Positions 28,050 through 38,513 are shown, counted from the first letter of the stretch. The stretch is DNA of 64,000 bases from Campylobacter suis (GCF_905120475.1 NZ_CAJHOE010000001.1:186001-250000), one strand, 5' to 3'. Numbers and translations are program-made. The notes: generated by a model not told the origin, from the letters alone.

Positions 28050-28608
28050 TCTTTTAACCATAGCTGACACGACCGAGATTGGCTTTGAATGGACGCCGAC
28101 AAACGATGAAAATGTGCTTGGCTACTATCTTTATAGACTAAATCCAAGCGATAATAAATTTTTTGTTGTTGGACATATAAATGACCGTTATGCAACGCAC
28201 TATGTCGATAGAGATTTGGCGCCAGAGACTACATATTCGTATCAGATTAGAAGCTACTCAGACAATGCGGTTTCGCCAGCTAGCCAAACCGTAAAGGTTG
28301 CTACAAAACCACTTTTAAATTCTGTCCCCTTTGTACAAGCTATAAACGGACTTCCAAATAGAGTAAAACTGATCTGGCGCCCACATCCAGATAACAGTGT
28401 CATAAGCTATGTGATAAAAAGAGCTGACGCAAAGTCAAGTGATTTTAGTGAAGTTGCAGAGGTTAAGGGTAGACTTAGTGCCGAATTTATCGATCAAAAA
28501 GTAAAGCCTGGCAATACATACAGATACACGGTGCATGTAAAAACTGCACAAAAAACGCTCTCAAAACCAAGCGAGATCGTTACAGCAACAACAAAGGAGT
28601 TACCCTAA
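27940..28608 (+). CDS. flpA: FlpA-like fibronectin-III lipoprotein, zero-frame part (two FN3 domains)
   Basis: Outer-membrane lipoprotein of the FlpA type; in C. jejuni FlpA binds host fibronectin. I use ATG 27940 (AAGGAG 7 bases upstream), giving signal peptide and lipobox ILAGC, so Cys is lipidated. FN3 domain 1 spans about residues 30-120 and domain 2 about 124-217. The frame stops at TAA 28606-28608 right in the linker TATTKELP. The protein clearly continues in the +1 frame (next entry): the linker after domain 1 (TKPLLNSVPFVQAINGLPNR...) and the joined linker after domain 2 align residue for residue without gaps up to the first strand Trp. Either a frameshift mutation or a programmed site. 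Position before trmB-ftsEX is as in C. jejuni. Confidence 0.85.
   Translation: MKKFALALLAPLFAIILAGCGSKVPTQQSASLPTINNLLTIADTTEIGFEWTPTNDENVLGYYLYRLNPSDNKFFVVGHINDRYATHYVDRDLAPETTYSYQIRSYSDNAVSPASQTVKVATKPLLNSVPFVQAINGLPNRVKLIWRPHPDNSVISYVIKRADAKSSDFSEVAEVKGRLSAEFIDQKVKPGNTYRYTVHVKTAQKTLSKPSEIVTATTKELP
28594..28608 (+). promoter_or_regulatory. Candidate programmed +1 ribosomal frameshift site in flpA
   Basis: In the zero frame the codons are AAG GAG TTA CCC TAA. The hexamer AAGGAG is a full Shine-Dalgarno match and ends 3 bases before CCC, and a stop codon is next in the A site. The E. coli prfB site is AGG GGG TAT CTT TGA: same hexamer-codon-slip codon-stop spacing. A +1 slip of peptidyl-tRNA-Pro from CCC to CCT leads to AAG GGG GTA, that is TKELP-KGVKNIV, which restores the FN3 array. 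Proline CCC-T is a known slippery +1 context, normally held in check by m1G37 in tRNA-Pro. The alternative is a one-base insertion (one C too many) in a dying gene. Confidence 0.5.
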
Positions 28609-29143
28609 GGGGGTAAAAAATATCGTAGCAAGCAAAAATGCCCCAAAAAAGATCATACTAACTTGGGATAGTGTGAGTTTTGATGACTTTTCGCACTATA
28701 ATATCTATAGGACTTCGAGTAAATTTTTACCATATTCGCATATCGCAAAAGTTAGTGGCAACAGCTATGAAGACCTTGTAAATGATAATGGCGCCACGAT
28801 GTATTATAAAATAACTGTTGTAGATAAAGATGAGCTTGAAAGCTTGAGGCAAGATGAGGGTGTTGTTGGCATGACGCTTGGCGAACCAGCTGCACCAGTG
28901 CTAACATCGGCAAATTTTGATGGAAGCAGTATATATCTTTCTTGGAGTGGAGTTGCTAGAGCAAATTCTTATACGATAGTACGAAGTGGCGGTGCGGATA
29001 AAAAGATAAATGGCATTAATGCAACTACCTACACAGATACAGCTTTGCGGCAGGGTCAAAGTTATGAGTATAAGATAATGGCGGTTGATGAATATGGTAT
29101 CACATCAAAAGCTTCAAACACCATAAAAGTAAGCACAAAATAA
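28604..29143 (+). CDS. flpA: FlpA-like lipoprotein, +1-frame part (two more FN3 domains)
   Basis: Continuation of flpA in the +1 frame from CCT 28604. It encodes about 179 residues: FN3-like domain 3 (KNIVASKNAPKKIILTW...) and domain 4 (APVLTSANFDGSSIYLSW ... YEYKIMAVDEYGITSK). With the first part the joined protein has about 401 residues, close to the C. jejuni FlpA length I remember (about 410). The frame is clean to its TAA at 29143, which overlaps the trmB ATG (TAATG). Taken alone, the first possible start is GTG 28673, inside the first strands of domain 3 and without an SD, so independent translation is unlikely. The intact second half suggests that selection still acts on it or that the lesion is recent. 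Confidence 0.75.
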   Translation, partial: PKGVKNIVASKNAPKKIILTWDSVSFDDFSHYNIYRTSSKFLPYSHIAKVSGNSYEDLVNDNGATMYYKITVVDKDELESLRQDEGVVGMTLGEPAAPVLTSANFDGSSIYLSWSGVARANSYTIVRSGGADKKINGINATTYTDTALRQGQSYEYKIMAVDEYGITSKASNTIKVSTK

Positions 29144-30327
29144 TGCCAAATTTTATAGCAAAAAAACTAAAACCCGTAAAATATCCTTTTGTCAAAGATC
29201 AAGTAGAGTTGCTTTGGGAGGTGCAAGGAAGAGGCGAAAAGCTTATTTGCACCCAAAGTTTGGGAGAGACATTTTTTATAACTTTAAAACAAAAAAGTGA
29301 TGGAAATTTCGTTGTAAAGGGCGATAAACTAAGTAAGCCAGCAAGAATCTCATCTCTTCAAAAGGCACTTTGTTTTTATAAAGACAACCTAGCAGATGAT
29401 ATACTTAGCGAAGCTATACAAAACAAGAGTAAAAAAGAGCCTCAAAAGCTCGCAAGTGTTGTTGAGGATGATAAAATTTTAGAGCTTTTGGATTTTATCA
29501 AAGACTACGATAAAATTTTTATAGAGATAGGTTTTGGCTCTGGCAGGCATTTGCTTTTTCAGGCTAAAAATAACCCAGATGCGCTTTTTATTGGCATAGA
29601 AGTTTATAAGCCAAGCATAGAGCAAGTAAGTAAGCTTGCAAGTGTTCAAAATTTACAAAATATCAAGCTTTTAAATACTGACGCAAGGCTATTTTTATCA
29701 CTTGTTGGCTCAAATATCATAGATAGAATTTATCTGCATTTTCCAGTGCCATGGGATGATAGCCCACATCGCCGTGTGGTTTCATCTGAGTTTGCCACAG
29801 AGTGTGAGCGTGTACTAAAAGTGGGCGGTGTTTTTGAGCTTAGAAGCGACAGTAAGATGTATGTTGATTTTACTTGTGCGACTTTTTTGGAGCTAAGAAA
29901 TTCAAAAATTTCAATACAAAAAAATGTCGATCTTGAAGTCTCAAGTAAATATGAAGACCGCTGGAAGAGCCAAGATAAGGATATTTTTGACCTATTTTAT
30001 ACAGCTAAAAGCCAAAGTGATGAGTTAGTTGCGCTTGATGATATGGTTTTTACAGATACTTATGATACTAAAAAAGTAGTACAGAACTTTAAAAATGAGA
30101 CGATAAAGTATGATGATTTTTTTGTCCATTTTGAAGAAATTTATCATAATAAAAACGGTATCGTAGTCATTAGGGTTGCGTTTGGCTCGTTTAATAAACC
30201 AGAGCATAGCTTTATAAAATTTGAAGACAAAAAGTGTGAGTATTTTATAAAAAAACCGCTTTTAACGCGTACAAATTTGCAAGCACACGAGAAAATAAAG
30301 GAAATTTTAGCAAAATGCAAAGCATAA
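29143..30327 (+). CDS. trmB: tRNA (guanine-N7)-methyltransferase TrmB
   Basis: Makes m7G46 in tRNA variable loops using S-adenosylmethionine. 394 residues, much longer than the 210-240 of E. coli because of a roughly 120-residue N-terminal extension and a C-terminal domain, as in other campylobacters. SAM-binding and catalytic motifs: IFIEIGFGSGRHLLFQA, LFIGIEVYKPSIEQ and DRIYLHFPVPWDDSPHRRRV-like segment (DRIYLHFPVPWDDSPHRR). Overlaps flpA by one base and ftsE by 13 bases, so the genes are tightly coupled. Confidence 0.93.
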   Translation: MPNFIAKKLKPVKYPFVKDQVELLWEVQGRGEKLICTQSLGETFFITLKQKSDGNFVVKGDKLSKPARISSLQKALCFYKDNLADDILSEAIQNKSKKEPQKLASVVEDDKILELLDFIKDYDKIFIEIGFGSGRHLLFQAKNNPDALFIGIEVYKPSIEQVSKLASVQNLQNIKLLNTDARLFLSLVGSNIIDRIYLHFPVPWDDSPHRRVVSSEFATECERVLKVGGVFELRSDSKMYVDFTCATFLELRNSKISIQKNVDLEVSSKYEDRWKSQDKDIFDLFYTAKSQSDELVALDDMVFTDTYDTKKVVQNFKNETIKYDDFFVHFEEIYHNKNGIVVIRVAFGSFNKPEHSFIKFEDKKCEYFIKKPLLTRTNLQAHEKIKEILAKCKA

Positions 30328-30986
30328 TACAAGCCAGAAATTTGATGCTCTCATACGAACATGAAGAGATTATTATAAAAGATGCAAATTTTGATATTAG
30401 AAAAAACGACTTTGTGTTTATCACTGGAAAAAGCGGAAGTGGTAAATCAACGCTTTTAAAATCACTTTACGGAGAGATAGTGCCTAGGGCTGGTGCACTT
30501 GAGGTTTGCTTAAACTCATTGATAGGCATTAGTGAGAAAAATTTAAATAAAGTCAGACAAAAAATAGGTATCATTTTTCAAAATTACCGCCTTATAAATG
30601 AGTGGAGCGTAGAGAAAAATGTTATGCTTCCCTTAATCATAAAAGGAATTTCTCAAAGCACCTGCAAAGCACAAGCTGCAAAGCTTCTAAATCATGTAAA
30701 TATGCTTCATAAAGCACACAAGTATCCACTTGAACTAAGTGGTGGCGAGCAGCAGAGGGTAGCCATGGCTAGGGCTTTAGCGCATAATCCAGATATCTTG
30801 CTTTGCGATGAGCCAACGGGCAACCTTGATGAGTACTCTAGCGATGTTATTTGGTCGCTTTTAAACTCAGCAAAAGAGTATCTTGGAACTACTATAGTTG
30901 TTGTTACGCACCATATCCCAACCACGCTTCGCATACCTTATCGCCATTTTGTTATAAATGATGGAGATGTTAATGAGATCGCTTAA
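30315..30986 (+). CDS. ftsE: Cell-division ABC transporter ATP-binding protein FtsE
   Basis: ATPase of the FtsEX complex, which does not transport but relays divisome state to peptidoglycan hydrolases across the inner membrane. 223 residues with Walker A GKSGSGKSTLL, signature LSGGEQQRVAMARAL, Walker B ILLCDEPTGNLD and a switch His (TTIVVVTHH). Normal length. Overlaps trmB at its 5' end and ftsX by 14 bases at its 3' end. Confidence 0.95.
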   Translation: MQSIIQARNLMLSYEHEEIIIKDANFDIRKNDFVFITGKSGSGKSTLLKSLYGEIVPRAGALEVCLNSLIGISEKNLNKVRQKIGIIFQNYRLINEWSVEKNVMLPLIIKGISQSTCKAQAAKLLNHVNMLHKAHKYPLELSGGEQQRVAMARALAHNPDILLCDEPTGNLDEYSSDVIWSLLNSAKEYLGTTIVVVTHHIPTTLRIPYRHFVINDGDVNEIA

Positions 30987-31773
30987 AAACAACATTGGAT
31001 TTATCCTGGCGCTGGTTGCTATTTTAGCTAGTATACAATTTAGTTTTCTTTCAAATACGGTGGTTAAAAACTACGAGCAACTCATGGCAAATGACTATAA
31101 TATCGTGTTAGTAATAACAAAAGAGATAGATGAAAATTTTATTCGACCGATAGTTCCAACATTTAGATCGCTTGAAAATTTAGGAACTCAAAAGATTATT
31201 GAGCGCCTTTCAAACGACATATCATCTAAAAATTTATCAATACTACAAAACACATTGCCAAAATTTTATTCCCTTAAACTAAATTCCTTTCCAAGTACTG
31301 AGTATATGAAAGAAATTCGCTCAAAGCTTTTAAAACTAGATGGCATTACAAAGATCGAGACTTTTTCAAAAACACACGATAAAGTTTATAAAATTTTAAA
31401 CATAACACGCACTCTTTCGTATGTATTTATGGGACTTATAGCAGTTATTGGCACGCTTTTAATGGCAAGACAGATAAGCCTTTGGATATATCAAAATAAG
31501 GAGCGTATTGAGATTATGAGCCTTTTTGGAGCATCTTTTATGCTAAAAAGTGCTGTGCTTTATAAAAGTGCTGTGCTTGATGCTATCATTGCGACCGTTG
31601 CTGTTGTTTGTTTGTTTGAGTTTTTACCAAATTTCTCGCAAGTAGCAAGTATGGTTTCACAAATAGACATTGTGCTACCTTCCATTATGCTTGAAGAGGT
31701 GTTTGTGCTTGCTGGTGTGGCTTTTTTGCTTAGTATGTTTGTTGTTAGTATAGTAATGGCGAAGGCTAAGTAA
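30973..31773 (+). CDS. ftsX: Cell-division permease-like protein FtsX
   Basis: Membrane partner of FtsE. About 266 residues. Start at ATG 30973 (MRSLKNNIGF) is supported by GGAG 6 bases upstream; earlier in-frame ATGs at 30958-30967 lack spacing. An N-terminal membrane helix (IGFILALVAILASIQF), a periplasmic loop of about 120 residues that should bind the EnvC-type activator, and three C-terminal membrane segments (YVFMGLIAVIGTLLMA, LDAIIATVAVVCLFEF, VFVLAGVAFLLSMFVV) match the FtsX layout. Followed one base later by the activator gene. Confidence 0.93.
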   Translation: MRSLKNNIGFILALVAILASIQFSFLSNTVVKNYEQLMANDYNIVLVITKEIDENFIRPIVPTFRSLENLGTQKIIERLSNDISSKNLSILQNTLPKFYSLKLNSFPSTEYMKEIRSKLLKLDGITKIETFSKTHDKVYKILNITRTLSYVFMGLIAVIGTLLMARQISLWIYQNKERIEIMSLFGASFMLKSAVLYKSAVLDAIIATVAVVCLFEFLPNFSQVASMVSQIDIVLPSIMLEEVFVLAGVAFLLSMFVVSIVMAKAK

Positions 31774-31774
31774 G

Positions 31775-33013
31775 TTGAATAAGAAATTTCTAGCACTCAT
31801 TCTACTTTCTTGTGCCTTGTTTGGCGCGCCTAGCACAAAAGAAAAGATTAGCGACTCAAAAAAGACGCTAAGATCAAGTGAAAAGATGAGTTTGCAACTA
31901 AATAAAAAGCTTGACGAGCTTGCTAGTGACATCATAAATGGCGATAAAAATTTAAAAAATATAAATGCAGATATCGCTAAGCTCAAAACTCAAATTTCAG
32001 TTCTTGAAGGTAATGCGACTGAAGCAAACAAAGAGCTTAAAGAGCTAACATCACAAAACAAAGATCTTATGCAAACACAAAAAGAGATAGAACAAAACAT
32101 CGTTCGTATCATAGCTGAGGACTTTTCGCTCGATCTTATCTTAGATGATCAAGGGGTTAGTGAGAGCGAGGAGAGCATAGTCGCAACTCAAATTTTGGCT
32201 AAGTTAAACAATGTCTTAAGAGATGACTTTAAAAAGATGGCAAAAGACTATGAGACTACATTAAATTTGATCAAAAATAAATCTGACAAAATAAACAAGA
32301 TAGAAGACAGCATAAAAGAGTATAAAAGCAAGCAGTCTGAGCTGCTAAGTCTTAGCGATAAGCAAAAAAGTACTCTTGCAAATTTGCGCCGAGATAAGGA
32401 AATTTATACTAAAAAGCTAGCAAAACTTCAGTCTCAACAAGATGAGATACGAAAGACACTTGAAGAGCTTTCTATCATCGCAAAGCGTGAAGATGAAGAG
32501 GCTGCTAGAGCTAAAGAGCAAGCAGCTGCAGCCAAAAAAGCTAAAAAGAAAGATCAAAAACAAGATAGTTCTGATAGCGTAAGGCAGGTGGGTTCTGGAT
32601 ATCAAAAAAGTGCTGTTAAGCGTTATACTGGTGCAAAGACTATCGCTCCGCTTGATAATTATACAGTAAAGCAAAAATTTGGCAACTATGTTGATCCGAT
32701 TTATAATATCAAAATTTTTAACGAGTCCGTTGTCCTACGCTCAAATACCCCAGACGAAAAGGTAAAAAGTGTCTTAAATGGAAAAGTTGTTTTTGCTAAA
32801 CAAACTCCACTACTTGAAAATGTTGTCATCGTTGAAAATGAGAATAATATACACACCATCTATGCTCACCTTAGCCATATCGCGCCAAATATAAAAGTCG
32901 GTACAAGAGTGCAAAAGGGCGCGATAATAGGACGCATTAGAGATGAGCTAACTTTTGAAGTTACGCAAAAAAATTACCACATTGATCCACTCGAACTTAT
33001 CGGCGGAAAGTAA
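31775..33013 (+). CDS. EnvC-like murein hydrolase activator (degenerate LytM/M23 domain)
   Basis: Periplasmic coiled-coil protein with a C-terminal M23 fold. 412 residues from a TTG start: signal peptide (NKKFLALILLSCALFG), a long Lys/Glu coiled coil (about 25-255), then the LytM-type domain. The domain keeps the scaffold segment IHTIYAHLSHIAPNIKVGTRVQKGAIIG but lacks the zinc ligands: the HxGxD position reads FNESVVL, and the usual LHFE reads LTFE. In E. coli EnvC the same loss marks a protein that activates amidases rather than cutting peptidoglycan, and EnvC works with FtsEX. The gene follows ftsEX directly and an amidase lies 5.5 kb downstream in the same run, so an activator role is a strong inference. 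Confidence 0.88.
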   Translation: MNKKFLALILLSCALFGAPSTKEKISDSKKTLRSSEKMSLQLNKKLDELASDIINGDKNLKNINADIAKLKTQISVLEGNATEANKELKELTSQNKDLMQTQKEIEQNIVRIIAEDFSLDLILDDQGVSESEESIVATQILAKLNNVLRDDFKKMAKDYETTLNLIKNKSDKINKIEDSIKEYKSKQSELLSLSDKQKSTLANLRRDKEIYTKKLAKLQSQQDEIRKTLEELSIIAKREDEEAARAKEQAAAAKKAKKKDQKQDSSDSVRQVGSGYQKSAVKRYTGAKTIAPLDNYTVKQKFGNYVDPIYNIKIFNESVVLRSNTPDEKVKSVLNGKVVFAKQTPLLENVVIVENENNIHTIYAHLSHIAPNIKVGTRVQKGAIIGRIRDELTFEVTQKNYHIDPLELIGGK

Positions 33014-33070
33014 CGATATTAGCCGCTTTTAAAGCTTTTTTTGGTAAAATTGGCAAAATTTAAGGAGTAA

Positions 33071-33790
<720 letters not shown>

Positions 33791-33807
33791 AAATTTAAAG
33801 GACAAAA

Positions 33808-34023
33808 ATGAGAACAGAACAAATAACAGCAAGAGCACTAAAACAAGTTGGAGATGACAGATATAAGCTTTCGCTTATCGTTGCAAAGCGTGCCGAAGCA
33901 CTTGCTAATGGCGCAAATGTTTTGGTTGCAGCTGATACAAGCAAGATGAAATTTGCAGACATTGCGTTACTTGAAGTGGCTGAAGGCAAGATCGGCTTAG
34001 AGGCATTTGTTGAAGAAAAATAA
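33808..34023 (+). CDS. rpoZ: DNA-directed RNA polymerase omega subunit
   Basis: Small RNA polymerase assembly subunit. 71 residues; begins [35 protein letters not shown], which is the omega core, including the segment that wraps the beta' C-terminus. It precedes spoT and overlaps its start, the classic rpoZ-spoT pair. AAAGGA site upstream. Confidence 0.95.
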   Translation: MRTEQITARALKQVGDDRYKLSLIVAKRAEALANGANVLVAADTSKMKFADIALLEVAEGKIGLEAFVEEK

Positions 34024-36199
34024 CATCTTTATAGATGAGCTGATCGAAGAGATAAGACTTTGTCGTAGCGTTCAGGCGGCTAAGGAGCTTCTTTTTTCAC
34101 TGTTTCCTGTTTCTGCTCAAGTAGAAAAGGCGATAGATTATTGTGTTACTTCGCATGCAGGACAGTATAGAAAGAGTGGCGAGCCTTATGCTATACACCC
34201 CATCTTAGTCTCATCGATCGTCGCTTATATGGGCGGTGATGAAGATATGCTTATGGCTGCTATCTTACACGATGTTGTTGAAGATACGAGCACAGAGCTA
34301 TCTGATATTAGAGCTAATTTTGGTGATGGGGTAACAAAGCTTGTTGAAGGGCTTACAAAGATTGTTAGTATCCGAGAGGATAAGCTCGTAAGTTCTGATA
34401 GTAACGAACGCTTGGCAAACTCGGCGCTAACTTTTCGTCGCATGCTTCTTATATCCATAGAAGATGTACGAGTTTTAGTCGTAAAACTTTGTGATAGATT
34501 GCATAATATGCTAACACTTCAGGCTTTAAAACCTGAAAAACAAAAGCGTATAGCCGAAGAGACGCTCATGGTTTATGCACCCATAGCCCATAGACTTGGA
34601 ATTTCATCGATAAAAAATTTGCTTGAAGATCTGAGTTTTAGATATGTTTTGCCGCAAGAGTATGAAAAAATAGATAGTTACTTAAATGAGCATAAGCAGC
34701 AACTTGCACTTAAACTTAACGCATTTTACGACAAAGTCTCAGTACTTTTACTACAAAATGGTTTTAGTGACGGTAGTTTTGAGATACAAAAACGCATAAA
34801 ACACCACTACTCTATCTATCTAAAAATGCAACGCAAGGGTATCTCTATCGAAGAGGTGCTTGACTTGTTGGCGATTAGAATTTTGGTTAATGACCCACAA
34901 AGCTGTTATCTTGCGCTTGGGAATTTGCATATAAATTTTAGTCCTCTCATATCAAGATTTAAAGACTATGTGGCGCTTCCAAAGCAAAACGGCTATCAGA
35001 CGATACATACAACGATATTTGATGATAAAAGTATATTTGAAGTACAAATCAGAAGCTATGATATGCACAAAACAGCAGAATACGGTGTCGCCGCCCACTG
35101 GAAGTATAAAAACGGAAAAGAGGGCTTGTTAAATCCAAAGCTTGACTGGTTAAGCGACATAAGTATGCAAAATGAGGCTGAGAATAACCCAGAAGAGCTT
35201 TATGAGTATGCAAAAGATAGCCTTTATATAGAAGATATAGCTGTTTATTCGCCAAAAGGTACGATATTTACCCTGCCAAGAGGTGCGACTGCGCTTGATT
35301 ATGCCTATGAGGTGCATACTCAGATTGGACTTTATGCAAAAGAGGCTTACATAAACCGAGTGAAAATGCCCCTTTTGACTGAACTAAAAAATGGCGACAT
35401 AGTTCGTATAGTAACTGATGATGAGCCAAAATACCGATGTTCGTGGATAAGTAGCGTTCGCACAGGAAAGGCTAGGGCTACCATTCGTTCGTATTGTAAG
35501 CAAAAGATAAAAGATATTAATCACAATGCCGCCGTTGATATTTTGGTAAATATATTTGATGTGCCAAAGGCAAAAGTTTTGCAATGGTGTGAGAGTGAAA
35601 ATTTAACTAAAAAATTGCACAAGATAGCTACGGATTCGGTATTTTTAAAAGATGTTGTAAGTATGCTTAAAAAAAATGTGCGTAAAGAACGCCCATTTTT
35701 ACTAGGACTTGGTGATAAATATGAGGTAAAAAAACAAAAATTTGAAAATATTGTGATATACTCAAACCATAAAATTTCTAGTGTCGAGTTTGATTATTGT
35801 TGCAACCCAAAAAGGGGAGACAGTATCATAGGTTTTCAGTATGGACATAGCGTGAGCGTACATCATAAGCTTTGTGAGCGTTCAGCAAAACTGATGGAGC
35901 AACGCGTACCGATGATATTTGTAAAATGGACAAGAAATGCCCCACATCGCTACAAAATCATCTTAAATTTAGAAAATCGCAAGGGTGCGTTGGCTGAGTT
36001 TTTAACCTACTTAGCAAGGCTTGATGTAAATTTAGCGACCATTAAGCTAAATGAGAGTACTGATGTAGCTGGCGAGCTTTTTGTAATGAGTGTTGAGATT
36101 GCTGAAAATATCGATGCAAACGATGTTCGCGATAAGCTTAGAGATCGTTTTAAGGTTATTGACTTTGTGTCATTAAATGATCCCTATCATAATAACTAA
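34010..36199 (+). CDS. spoT: Bifunctional (p)ppGpp synthetase/hydrolase SpoT
   Basis: Makes and degrades the alarmones pppGpp/ppGpp in the stringent response; campylobacters have this single long RSH enzyme. About 729 residues from TTG at 34010 or 34007, both inside the rpoZ 3' end. HD hydrolase domain ([25 protein letters not shown]), synthetase domain ([31 protein letters not shown]), TGS domain ([28 protein letters not shown]) and a C-terminal ACT domain ([17 protein letters not shown]). Both catalytic halves look intact. Confidence 0.96.
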   Translation: MKKNNIFIDELIEEIRLCRSVQAAKELLFSLFPVSAQVEKAIDYCVTSHAGQYRKSGEPYAIHPILVSSIVAYMGGDEDMLMAAILHDVVEDTSTELSDIRANFGDGVTKLVEGLTKIVSIREDKLVSSDSNERLANSALTFRRMLLISIEDVRVLVVKLCDRLHNMLTLQALKPEKQKRIAEETLMVYAPIAHRLGISSIKNLLEDLSFRYVLPQEYEKIDSYLNEHKQQLALKLNAFYDKVSVLLLQNGFSDGSFEIQKRIKHHYSIYLKMQRKGISIEEVLDLLAIRILVNDPQSCYLALGNLHINFSPLISRFKDYVALPKQNGYQTIHTTIFDDKSIFEVQIRSYDMHKTAEYGVAAHWKYKNGKEGLLNPKLDWLSDISMQNEAENNPEELYEYAKDSLYIEDIAVYSPKGTIFTLPRGATALDYAYEVHTQIGLYAKEAYINRVKMPLLTELKNGDIVRIVTDDEPKYRCSWISSVRTGKARATIRSYCKQKIKDINHNAAVDILVNIFDVPKAKVLQWCESENLTKKLHKIATDSVFLKDVVSMLKKNVRKERPFLLGLGDKYEVKKQKFENIVIYSNHKISSVEFDYCCNPKRGDSIIGFQYGHSVSVHHKLCERSAKLMEQRVPMIFVKWTRNAPHRYKIILNLENRKGALAEFLTYLARLDVNLATIKLNESTDVAGELFVMSVEIAENIDANDVRDKLRDRFKVIDFVSLNDPYHNN

Positions 36200-36210
36200 A
36201 AGGAGAGAAA

Positions 36211-37416
36211 ATGGCTGACTTGGCTAAGATAATGCAAGAGATAAAACGCGGTGTTGCCGAGATGATAGATGAGGAACGCGTAGAAAATTTAATAAAAAAT
36301 TTTTATGAAAAGGGTGAGAATTTCTATGTCAAAGCGGGCTTTGACCCAACGGCTCCAGACCTTCATTTAGGGCACTCTGTTGTTTTAGCTAAAATGGCAC
36401 TTTTGCAAAAGCACGGAGCAATTATCCAGTTTTTAATAGGCGATTTTACAGGGCAGATCGGTGATCCAAGTGGCAAGTCAGCAACTAGAAAAAAGCTAGA
36501 TCGCGAAACTGTTATGAAAAATGCCAAGACTTACGAAGAGCAGGTTTTTAAAATTTTAGATCCAAGCAAAACTAAGATAATGTTTAACTCAACATGGTCT
36601 AACGAGCTAGGCGCTGCTGGCGTTATAGAGCTTACTAGCACTTTTCCAGTAGCTAGAATGCTAGAGCGCGATGATTTTGAAAAGCGACTAAAAGCGGGCA
36701 CTCCGATAAGCATAAGCGAGTTTATGTATCCGCTACTTCAAGGATATGATAGTGTCGCGATGAAGTGCGATATCGAGATGGGCGGAACGGATCAGAAATT
36801 TAACCTTCTCATGGGGCGCACCCTTCAGCGCGTTTATAATGTCGGCAAAGAGCAAGCTGTCATCATGATGCCACTTCTTGAAGGGCTTGATGGCGTAAAT
36901 AAGATGAGTAAAAGTCTAGGTAATTATATCGGCGTGACAGATAATGCAAATGATATGTTTGCTAAAACCTTAAGCATATCAGATGAGCTTATGTGGCGCT
37001 GGTATGAGCTACTTAGTGCAAAGTCAAATGATGAGATTTTAGCCCTTAAAACAGCCGTTGAAAAAGGCGAGTATCATCCTAAAAAGGCAAAAGAAGACCT
37101 TGCTTTTGAGATCACAGCTCGCTATCATGATGAAGCGGCGGCTCAAAAGGCAAGAGATGAGTTTAACAGCGTGCATGCAAGTGGCGAATTGCCAAGTGAT
37201 ATGCCTTGCTTTGAGATGAGCGCACCTGCTTGGATAGTGGAGGCTCTTAGTACTTGCAAGCTAGCTCCAACAAACTCACAAGCTCGCAGAGATATCGCAG
37301 CAAACGCCGTTAGCATAGATCAACAAAAGATAAAAGATGAGCAGCTTAAGCTTGAGGCAGGCGAATATGTCTTGCAAGTAGGCAAGAAAAAATTTGCAAA
37401 ATTAAAGGTAAAATAA
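36211..37416 (+). CDS. tyrS: Tyrosyl-tRNA synthetase
   Basis: Class I synthetase charging tRNA-Tyr. 401 residues: [16 protein letters not shown] (HIGH motif), tyrosine-binding middle, [12 protein letters not shown] (KMSKS motif) and a C-terminal S4-like RNA-binding domain. The HLGH spacing and length fit the TyrRZ-type rather than the E. coli TyrS type. AAGGAG start site; its TAA overlaps the next ATG. Confidence 0.96.
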   Translation: MADLAKIMQEIKRGVAEMIDEERVENLIKNFYEKGENFYVKAGFDPTAPDLHLGHSVVLAKMALLQKHGAIIQFLIGDFTGQIGDPSGKSATRKKLDRETVMKNAKTYEEQVFKILDPSKTKIMFNSTWSNELGAAGVIELTSTFPVARMLERDDFEKRLKAGTPISISEFMYPLLQGYDSVAMKCDIEMGGTDQKFNLLMGRTLQRVYNVGKEQAVIMMPLLEGLDGVNKMSKSLGNYIGVTDNANDMFAKTLSISDELMWRWYELLSAKSNDEILALKTAVEKGEYHPKKAKEDLAFEITARYHDEAAAQKARDEFNSVHASGELPSDMPCFEMSAPAWIVEALSTCKLAPTNSQARRDIAANAVSIDQQKIKDEQLKLEAGEYVLQVGKKKFAKLKVK

Positions 37417-38513
37417 TGCAACTTCAGCCAGTAAAAATAGGTCAATACGAGATAAAAATTCCAATCATTCAAGGTGGCATGGGGCTTGGTATCAGCTGGG
37501 ACAAGCTTGCTTCAGCAGTTAGTATGGAAGGCGCGCTTGGTGTTATAAGCTCGGTAGGTACTGGACATTATGAAAACCGTGCTCATATCAGCAAAGAATT
37601 AAACTTAAAACCCCTAGGCAGTGAAAATTTTTACTCTCGTGAAGGCTTAAAAGCTATCATAGACAATGCTCGCAAAAAGTGTGGGGATATGCCGCTAGGA
37701 GTAAATATCATGTATGCGGCAAATGATTATGCAAGGGTTGTAAAAGATGCCTGTGAGGCTGGTTTTAACATCATCATCTCAGGCGCAGGTCTTCCTACAA
37801 ATTTACCTGAATTTACGCAAAATTTTAAACATGTAGCGCTAGTCCCCATAGTAAGTTCTGCAAAAGCCCTTAAAATCATTTGCAAACGCTGGCAGCAACG
37901 CTATAACCGCCTACCAGATGCAGTTGTGCTTGAAGGTCCGCTAAGTGGCGGTCATCAGGGCTTTACATATGAACAGTGCCTAGATCCTGAGTATCAGCTT
38001 GAAAAGTTAATCCCTCAAGTAAAAGCTGAGATAAAAGAGTGGGGCGACTTTCCATTGTTTGCAGCGGGTGGAATTTGGGATAAAGAAGATATCAAAAAGG
38101 CTATTGAGCTTGGTGCAGATGGCGTTCAAATGGGCACAAGGTTTATAGGTACACATGAGTGTGATGCGCATGAAAATTTAAAACAAATGCTAATAGAGGC
38201 AAAGCAAGAGGATATAAAGCTGATAAAAAGCCCAGTTGGCTACCCAGCTCGTGGTATAAATACAAATTTATTTTCCCTTATAGAAAAGAAACTAGCGCCA
38301 AAAATTCAATGTATCAGCAACTGCGTAGCCCCATGCCAGCGTGGCAAAGAGGCAAAAGAGGTTGGGTATTGTATCGCGGACCGCTTATTTGATGCTTTTA
38401 GTGGCGTAAAAGAAACAGGGCTATTTTTTACCGGGGCAAATGGATATAAACTAAAAGAGATTATAAGCGTAAAAGAGCTTATAAAAAAGCTTACTCATGG
38501 TGAAAATGCGTAA
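37416..38513 (+). CDS. Nitronate monooxygenase / FabK-like flavoprotein
   Basis: FMN-dependent TIM-barrel oxidoreductase of the nitronate monooxygenase/enoyl-reductase-II family. 365 residues: IPIIQGGMGLGISWDKLA at the N-terminus, LEGPLSGGHQGF with the likely catalytic His, and FAAGGIWDKEDIKKAIELGADGVQMGTRF for FMN phosphate binding. The C-terminal part has a cysteine cluster, CISNCVAPC plus GYC about 20 residues on, not part of the usual fold; it might bind a metal or cluster. Substrate unknown; the window also carries a standard FabI, so a required enoyl-reductase role is not implied. Overlaps tyrS by one base. Confidence 0.85.
   Translation: MQLQPVKIGQYEIKIPIIQGGMGLGISWDKLASAVSMEGALGVISSVGTGHYENRAHISKELNLKPLGSENFYSREGLKAIIDNARKKCGDMPLGVNIMYAANDYARVVKDACEAGFNIIISGAGLPTNLPEFTQNFKHVALVPIVSSAKALKIICKRWQQRYNRLPDAVVLEGPLSGGHQGFTYEQCLDPEYQLEKLIPQVKAEIKEWGDFPLFAAGGIWDKEDIKKAIELGADGVQMGTRFIGTHECDAHENLKQMLIEAKQEDIKLIKSPVGYPARGINTNLFSLIEKKLAPKIQCISNCVAPCQRGKEAKEVGYCIADRLFDAFSGVKETGLFFTGANGYKLKEIISVKELIKKLTHGENA

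Noticed and set aside
28609-28620. G5/A6 runs next to the flpA stop as a phase-variation tract
   Set aside because: Campylobacter contingency tracts are usually eight or more G/C; these runs are short and lie after the stop, so changes there could not remove it.
28673-29143. Independent gene starting at GTG 28673
   Set aside because: It would begin inside the first strands of an FN3 domain and has no ribosome site; the sequence upstream in the same frame is FN3 linker.
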